64,000 nt of DNA from Prostheceraeus crozeri (Eukaryota > Platyhelminthes > Polycladida > Euryleptidae), in assembly GCA_907163375.1 (NCBI GenBank), contig CAJQUW010006310.1, positions 1 through 64,000 on the forward strand, in the 5' to 3' direction. The notes under the pieces are model-generated. The model was not told where the DNA came from. It saw nothing but the letters and a program-made list of their open reading frames with translations, and did not search any database. Made by a program: the position numbers and the translations under genes. Numbering within the stretch: position 1 is the first letter of the stretch; every line of letters begins with the position of its first letter. Below, one piece after another: positions 57,830 through 64,000 of the stretch.

Positions 57830-60800
57830 CTTAATTCCCGTCTGAAGGACATCAGGTTGGGTCCCGCAAGGATGAACGGTATTTTTTCCACTGCTGACGA
57901 TGTTTAGCTAGGTGCACTGTCTGTTCAGCGGATAATTGGCCATTCACTGATTTAAACTGTTGCCACCATGTGAGAGCGGGGTCGACCTCTCGGGCTAGTT
58001 CCGTTCACTCTTTCATGGAGCAGCATTCTCGTCCAGCGGTTGTCGTCCATTCTTTCAACATCACCTAACCATCTTCTTTGTTGGTCTTCAATCCTGTTAA
58101 TGATACCTCTCCAGCCACTTGTCATGTTCCTGACGACATCGTTACTGATTCTGTCTTGCTAGCGGATATTTAGGACTCTTCTGAGTACGCTCATTTCAAA
58201 AGCGCGAAGTTTTTCTTTATCAGTTTGTTTTAGAATCCAGATTACAATTGTCTAGAAGTCTGAGTTTGAGTTGCAGTGAGATGTGTCGATCTTTCCATAG
58301 TTTGCTGAGTTTCCCCAAGGCTGTGCATCCCATACCCACTCGTTCCTTGATGGTGCGAAAAGAGACTACATTCGATGTGAAGAGAACACTAAGGTACTTG
58401 AAACCATCTACCTGTTCAACTGGTATGACACCCACTGAGATTCGTAGGGGCTCCGGTCTCATACTAAAAACCATCGGTTTAGTTTTTCGGATATCAATTT
58501 TGAGCTTGTATTTCGCACAAGTCCTGCATATATCGTTGGCCATCGCTTGTAGTAAATCACTCGTTTTGGCATGGATTACTATGTCGTCTGCGTATTTCAA
58601 GTTGTTGATGAACTGTCCGCCAATGTTTATGCCGTCTTCTTCGTGTTCGACTAGGCTCTCCCGTATTGCATATTCCAAAAATATGCTGAACAGGTGAGGG
58701 GAGAGTGGACAGCCCTCGAGGACTCCTCTTCGATGTGGAGATTTTCCCTTTCCTGACCGTCACCTTAGTCTCAGAGTTCATCTTCTTGATGACTTCGACT
58801 AAGGAGAGGTCTTTCGAATAAGAGAGGTCTTTGACTGTTCTGAACAGAGGGCGGGAACTGCCTCGACGAAAATGTGATTCGCAGTTTCTACACTTTTCCT
58901 CAATCCATCTTTGTTTTGCTCTTTGACACACCCTTTTCACCTTCCTGCAAGCTCTCCTGTACTCTTCTTTGTTTTCGTCTGATGGAAAGATATTATTTTT
59001 TCTATTTGATTCTCTCCTTTCATCGCAGCTTTTCAGCACATCGTCTGTCATCCAGGGTTGCTTCATGTCTTTTTCGGCCAAGAGTTTCACTGACAGTCTG
59101 AAGAAGGATATCTTTCTTTTGTCCATAGTTGATGGATTTCGTCGGGAGGTTCATAATATGAGAAAAACAATAATTTGTCGTTAGTCTCTCCCCAATACTT
59201 TTTCCAATATGCGAGTGTTTGAATAAAAAGGCAGATGTTATGCGCCAGACGTTTCGCGTTCCAGCCGCTTTCTCAATGGCAAAAATCTATTAAAATTTTA
59301 CAAATCGAGTATATATAAGAATTGCTAAAAGCATGATGCCAGTTCGTTCATTTATGCAATCAATTGCGATTCGCTGATGCTGGTTTTGACAGGGCAATCT
59401 AAAATTCGCAGTATGCTGACGTCAAAGTCTTCAATATTGTTCGCGGCACATTTCAAGCAGTGATCAGCCAAGGCACTTGCTGTGTCTCCATTCACGATGC
59501 TTCTGCGATGTTCATTAAATCTCAACCGAAATGGGCGTGAAGATTTACCTATGTAACTAGAAGAACAAAAATGACAAATAAACTGATAAACTACAAAACG
59601 AACATTGCAATTAATATAATTAGGTAGTTTACTACAAAGAACACAATTATCGTGTTTTTTATTTCTATCCTTACTGCGAAATAAATGACATAATTTTTTG
59701 TTACTTTTATTTACGAATCTAATGTTAAGTTTATGTTTGCGAATGAGATATTTAATTTTACGAGAACAACTATCACTAATGAAATCGATATTTAAAACAA
59801 CTTTATTTTCATTACTAGCTTTTGATTTACGCGAGCGTTTATTAATAACGAAATCTCTATCTGAAAAACCATTACGCTTGAGACGAGATTTTGTTTTGGC
59901 TTTAGCTTCGACGCTAAGAGAGTTGGAGCTACTTCTCTTATCGATGCTGTCAAAAGTGTTGACAATGAAGTTCCTCTTTACATGATTGGGGACCCAACTA
60001 TCATTAGTAAGGGTGCAACCAGACCCTATTTCTTTTTGATAATGACAAAAATGAATTTTGATATTTATCCATATTGTCAAATCTAGATAGTTCAAGTAGT
60101 TACTCTCAGGGACATCGATCGTAAACTTAATATCTGTATTTACTGAGTTAAAGACATTGGTGATAACATCGAAATCAAAATTACAGCTAAACGGGCCCAT
60201 GATGACGTCATCAATGTAGCGTTTATAGACGGTGGGGGCAATATCATAATTATCTTTAAGGATACCTAAGGCTTTGGTTTCAATACTATGCATGAAGATG
60301 ATAGCGAAGGCCGGAGCATATTGAGCTCCCATAGGGCAACCTTTCTTTTGTAAATATATTTTTCGTTGAAAGCTATTTCGTAGTTCTGAGATATGAAGTT
60401 AAGCATACGCATGAGATCATCAACGGTTACATTTAAATTATCAATTAAATCCCATTGGTTTATGCAAAACTCCTTAACGACCTCTAAACCATATCTCAAT
60501 GGAATCGTGAATGGAGACACAGCAAGTGCCTTGGCTGATCACTGCTTGAAATGTGCCGCGAACAATATTGAAGACTTTGACGTCAGCATACTGCGAATTT
60601 TAGATTGCCCTGTCAAAACCAGCATCGGCGAATCGCAATTGATTGCACAAATGAACGAACTGGCATCATGCTTTTAGCAATTCTTATATATACTCGATTT
60701 GTAAAATTTTAATAGATTTTTGCCATTGAGAAAGCGGCTGGTACGCGAAACGTCTGGCGCATAACATCTGCCTTCTTTTGTCCAACGCAATTCTGCAGTG

Positions 60801-61540
60801 GCGTTGATAATCATTTGGTCTTTAAAGCTCTGTCGCACTTTCGTCTCAAAGGCTTGTCTCACACTCGAATCGTTCAGTTTTTTACGTTGAACCTTATCTT
60901 TCTTTTACCCGGAGCTCCTGCTACTCTGAATTTGATCTTCATGATGGCAAGAACCAGCTCGTGGTCGCTTCCGAAATCAGGTCTTCTTTTCACCGTCACA
61001 TCCTGCACAGCTGTTGCCCATCTCTTCCCAGTTAGGACGTAGTCGATACAGCTGCTGTGTCTACCATCAGGGTGATTCCAGGTAAATTTGTGTCTTTATG
61101 CATGCCTGAAAAACGTATTCATCACACACTTCTGTCCAGAAATTTAATAATCTTTCACATCTTTCGTTTCTTTCGCCAACTCCGTGGATTCCCATGACAT
61201 CTTCGTAGCCGCCATTGTTTGATCCAACTTTACTGTTGAAGTCTCCTTCGATGAAAGCAGATCCCTCGATTTTGTTATTTCCATTTCATCTGCTAGAGAT
61301 TCATGGAAATTTTCTATTTCCTTGTCGTCGTGCCTAGAGTCGGGTGCATAAACCTGAATGACTTTCCGGTTTTTACTGAGATGATCCTCGAGAACACAGG
61401 GTTATGTTCGATGTATCCCTTCTGATCTTCTTTGTTAAGAGGAATTGCAACATCTTCTCTTAGGATTCTATCCTCGCGTTCAGACTATAGCACTTTCACG
61501 CCAACAATGCCACTACTCCTTTCATATATCACATACCGAA
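57830..61540 (-). pseudogene. APE-type LINE (RTE/CFDP2-like), split by a Penelope element
   Basis: Read on the minus strand from right to left. The endonuclease occupies about 61540-60950 (IPLNKEDQKGYIEHNPVFSR, then HKFTWNHPDGRHSSCIDYVL, then RRPDFGSDHELVLAIMKIKF), a linker follows (RQAFETKVRQSFKDQ), and the reading then breaks at about 60775. It resumes at 59230 with GRKRH, PWMTDDVLKSCDERRE and AKQRWIEEKCRNCE. The reverse transcriptase end carries LKYADDIVIHAKTSD (YADD box, about 58590), KIDIRKTKPMVFSMRPEPLR and LGKLSKLWKDRHISLQLKLR. Around 58080 comes RRWLGDVERMDDNRWTRMLL, a C-terminal block common to RTE-like LINEs. Stops and frame changes are scattered through it, and the palm domain before YADD is shortened, so it is dead. 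Confidence 0.88.
59232..60775 (-). mobile_element. Penelope-like element inserted in LINE (fossil)
   Basis: This insertion splits the LINE of 57830-61540. The minus strand encodes the second half of a Penelope-like polymerase: MGAQYAPAFAIIFMHSIE, the catalytic YIDDV box, then a zinc-finger block (CVLCSKLPNYINCN) and a GIY-YIG endonuclease (SSSYIGKSSRPFRLRFNEHR). About 270 bp from its 3' end recur in inverted orientation at 60505-60775, so the insertion is bounded by inverted repeats, outermost AAGGCAGATGTTATGCGCC. Such inverted partial copies are known for Penelope elements. The repeats contain GAGAAAGCGGCTGGAACGCG followed by AAACGTC, a degenerate hammerhead-like word. The N-terminal part is missing, and the visible part appears broken about once. 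Confidence 0.9.
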
Positions 61541-63352
61541 AATCTATAAACTGGTAGATATGTTGTCAGAAAAAAATTATAGATTAATATTATAATTAGG
61601 TTATCTGATGGTTGACTTTCCGGATAATTTGAAATTTCCACCTATTACGAGTATATCCAGCCGCAATGCCCCTACAAGCCATTTAAGCTACTTTTTGGAT
61701 GGGCTTTTGAAACCGTTGGTTTTTAAGTTTTGTTAAGGACACTTTCCATTTTCTAACTTAATTGCCAGATCGGGTATCGGATGAAAAAGTCTTGTTTCAT
61801 TCGATGTGACGTCACTATACACTTGCATCAATTCAGATATTGCATTTACAGCAATTAAACTGGGAGCTACCAACATTTTCTCCCTAAATTCGAGCACAAA
61901 AGGTTTGTCATCATGGAAGTGTAGATCTTGAATCACTGAATCCGAAAATCAAATTCTTATGTGTCACAACCAGTCTCATAGCACAAGCTGAAAATACGAG
62001 TGTATATGTAAATTTCTATATTACACATCAGCCTGTCAACGGAGAAATGCACGTAAGCCTAAGTTGAGATAGAAGTTTATCAATTGGGCACTGCAATCCT
62101 GTAAACTGGTCAATTGACACCCCAAAAGCGATGACAGGAAATAAGGAAAATACACCCGAAAGTGCGGAATAATCGGTCCGGAGTAGCAGCTATCTAGCCT
62201 AATACACCAAGTACCAACTTAACAACCGCCCACCCATGCTCCGCTTGTACTTGTTGAAGACAACCATGTCAACAAAAGGCTAACTCCACATCATCAGAGA
62301 CGTGCTGACTAGCTCCGCCTCTGGCGTCTTACATACTGGGACGTGTGCCTCAGTCAGCACTAATGACATTGGTAAACTGCCATGTATTGTTAATTTCATT
62401 CACTTCTGTATGTTTTTTGTTTCATCCATTTCTACAGTTTCTGAACTGTGAGAGCCTTCGTTTAATCAAGTAAAGGTCATCAGAAAGTTGTCAGCCCCAT
62501 CACAAGGAGTCAATGACATGATTCCTCTGCAGAAGATCTGGAACGAAAAATAGTTTATTCTGTCACTGAGGATTGAGCTCCTAAGTTGTGACAGACACAG
62601 AGCTGTAGGATTCCCACGGAATTACCTCTGATCTTATAAATTATTCAATAAGAAGACCGTCGTCGTTATTTGAGAACAGAAGGCATACAGTAAGAATGCA
62701 GTCCGTAAACGGAGTTGCTGTTAGCCATGTAGGCCTACAATTACTGGGAAATGAACAGTTTTATTTGTTTTATTCTCAAACACTGTGCAATCCAACTGAA
62801 CGAATCATGAAGAAGCCAATTGGTGTGAAATATTTTCATTCCATGTAGCAAAACAGGCATAAGAAGGGCGCATAGAATGATCATTCGCGGATTACTGATT
62901 TATAAGTAGCAAGAAAAAAGTAAAATTTTGAAAAATGTCTTTTCTTGTCCCTATTTCCCAAAGGAAGTAAAGAACACGCTAATCTCTTGTTACTAATTTG
63001 GCTTGTATGTATAAATGATACCATAAAACTTTCATTGAAGTTTGAGGTGGGCCTTTTTTGGTCTTCAGCTTCAAAGTTTGCGATTTCCGCAATTTTTGAA
63101 GGAAAATCGCCAACTATGAGCGCCGATGCCTATGTCATAAACAGCACAGATGTTAGATTGATTGTGTGGAGTTATTAAAACACACCATCAACAATATGTG
63201 TACTACGTTTGGTAAGGCTAGCTGCAAAAGAAACAAATATAGACGCATTTTAGTTGTTGCTAAAGAGAAAATCTGTCGAGTCAGTGAAGAAGTGTGTACT
63301 AAGCTGCACATTTCCAGACAGACTCTCTGGTGTTAGCAAAGAGAATTTGGTA
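61541..63352. other. No gene recognised
   Basis: AT-rich sequence; a plus-strand open frame at 62945-63178 (77 codons) and a minus one at 61733-61936 show no family features. I see no repeat structure. Confidence 0.4.
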
Positions 63353-64000
63353 TTAGGAAATCTTCTTCTCGTGTGACAGCATAGTCAGATGCTTAGAGAT
63401 GCGTAGCCAGTTCGTTGTTGAATTGTCAAGTATTCTTAGTCTGTCCCTACCGTTTGGGGCGCGGTGGCGAGAACAGACCGAAATAAGGTCGTTCGGGGTC
63501 TGCTCGTTTGTCCCACAGACACAGGAAGCGGTGTCGCGCAGTCCCCAGCGGTGTAGAGTGCTGCCGAATCGGCCGACCTCGGTCCGGAGACGATTAAGTC
63601 GCACCCAGGCCTCCCGCGGCAAGTTTTTCCCCTAGATGGTAGTATCCGGCTCTGGGATGAAGTCGTGCAGCCTCGAAGGCGGATGGTGACTCCACTGATT
63701 GCGCCAGTTATTGATGGACCAGCTAGTGAGACTCAGTAGAGGGTCAGTCACCTGCAGTTGCCGGGCTAGGTCGCTGAAAGGGTGCTGTGACCGAAGTCGA
63801 CCATTGGGTGTCTTCTCGGAGATTGTTTCATGCAGCCGATGGTCGGGGTTGTCGAAGGCTCGTCTAGCGAGTGCAATTAGGAAATACAAAAATGGTATTC
63901 GATCAGAGCGGAAAAGAATCACGAAAAGAATTCACGGATCACATCTCGAAGCAATCGACGACATCTATTCAGACTGGCTGGAATTCACAAATTATCGTCT
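63353..64000 (-). pseudogene. LINE C-terminal region, continues past window edge
   Basis: The minus strand has two frames separated by a TAG at about 63635: RLRSQHPFSDLARQL, then NNWRNQWSHHPPSRLHDFIP, a stop, then REAWVRLNRLRTEVGRFGST, LHRWGLRDTASCVCG and a C-x-C-x(n)-C knuckle with NEQTPNDLISVC. The LNRLRTGVGR / WGL / C-x-CG pattern is the C-terminal zinc-binding end of many LINE polymerases in animals. The N-terminal parts lie to the right of the window. GC content is higher than in the surroundings. Confidence 0.85.

Overview
This window looks like AT-rich DNA from an invertebrate animal. It is gene-poor and full of repeats. The evidence is one recognisable intron-bearing host exon, GT/AG splice signals, a tRNA-type SINE, and a mixture of transposons typical of animals (Tc1/mariner, pogo-like, hAT, P-like, several LINEs, Penelope-like elements). 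I cannot name the species. Nothing prokaryotic is present: there are no operons, ribosome binding sites, CRISPR arrays or IS ends.

The only host gene I can identify is on the minus strand. It is the first coding exon (13036-13566) of a TRPC-type calcium-permeable channel, carrying the start of its ankyrin repeats and bounded by a splice acceptor and a splice donor. No further TRPC exon was recognised in the 13 kb downstream of it, so that intron probably runs out of the window. A second, unrecognised exon-like stretch lies at 32549-33162.

Layout. 1-13 kb: TRPC intron with a hAT element carrying a perfect 8-bp target duplication, a foldback element, a second hAT-like element and an almost intact Tc1 element. 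13.8-24.2 kb: a near-identical head-to-tail duplication of 5.2 kb, each copy holding a small TA-flanked element with a hAT-like element nested inside. 25-34 kb: a pogo-like element, a mariner-like transposase relic, a 36-bp minisatellite, a LINE 3' end, a SINE and a palindromic pogo-like element. 36.1-36.6 kb: a GC-rich degenerate tandem repeat. 41.7-48.8 kb: a LINE broken up by two DNA elements, a large inverted repeat, and Penelope debris hit by another small element. 49.9-53.9 kb: a 4.0-kb P-like element with a THAP-type domain and a perfect 8-bp target duplication. 54.5-61.5 kb: Penelope pieces and a LINE into which a Penelope-like element inserted. 63.4-64 kb: the end of another LINE.

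The repeats give a partial insertion order: the 5.2-kb duplication is later than the hAT insertion it contains, which is later than the small element around it. Most coding relics are fragments; the Tc1 copy (two stop codons, no frameshift seen) is among the youngest. I saw no new gene system. The observations most worth a second look are the P-like element, the 5.2-kb tandem duplication, a pair of related hairpins with tandem G.A mismatches, and the hammerhead-like motifs near Penelope debris.
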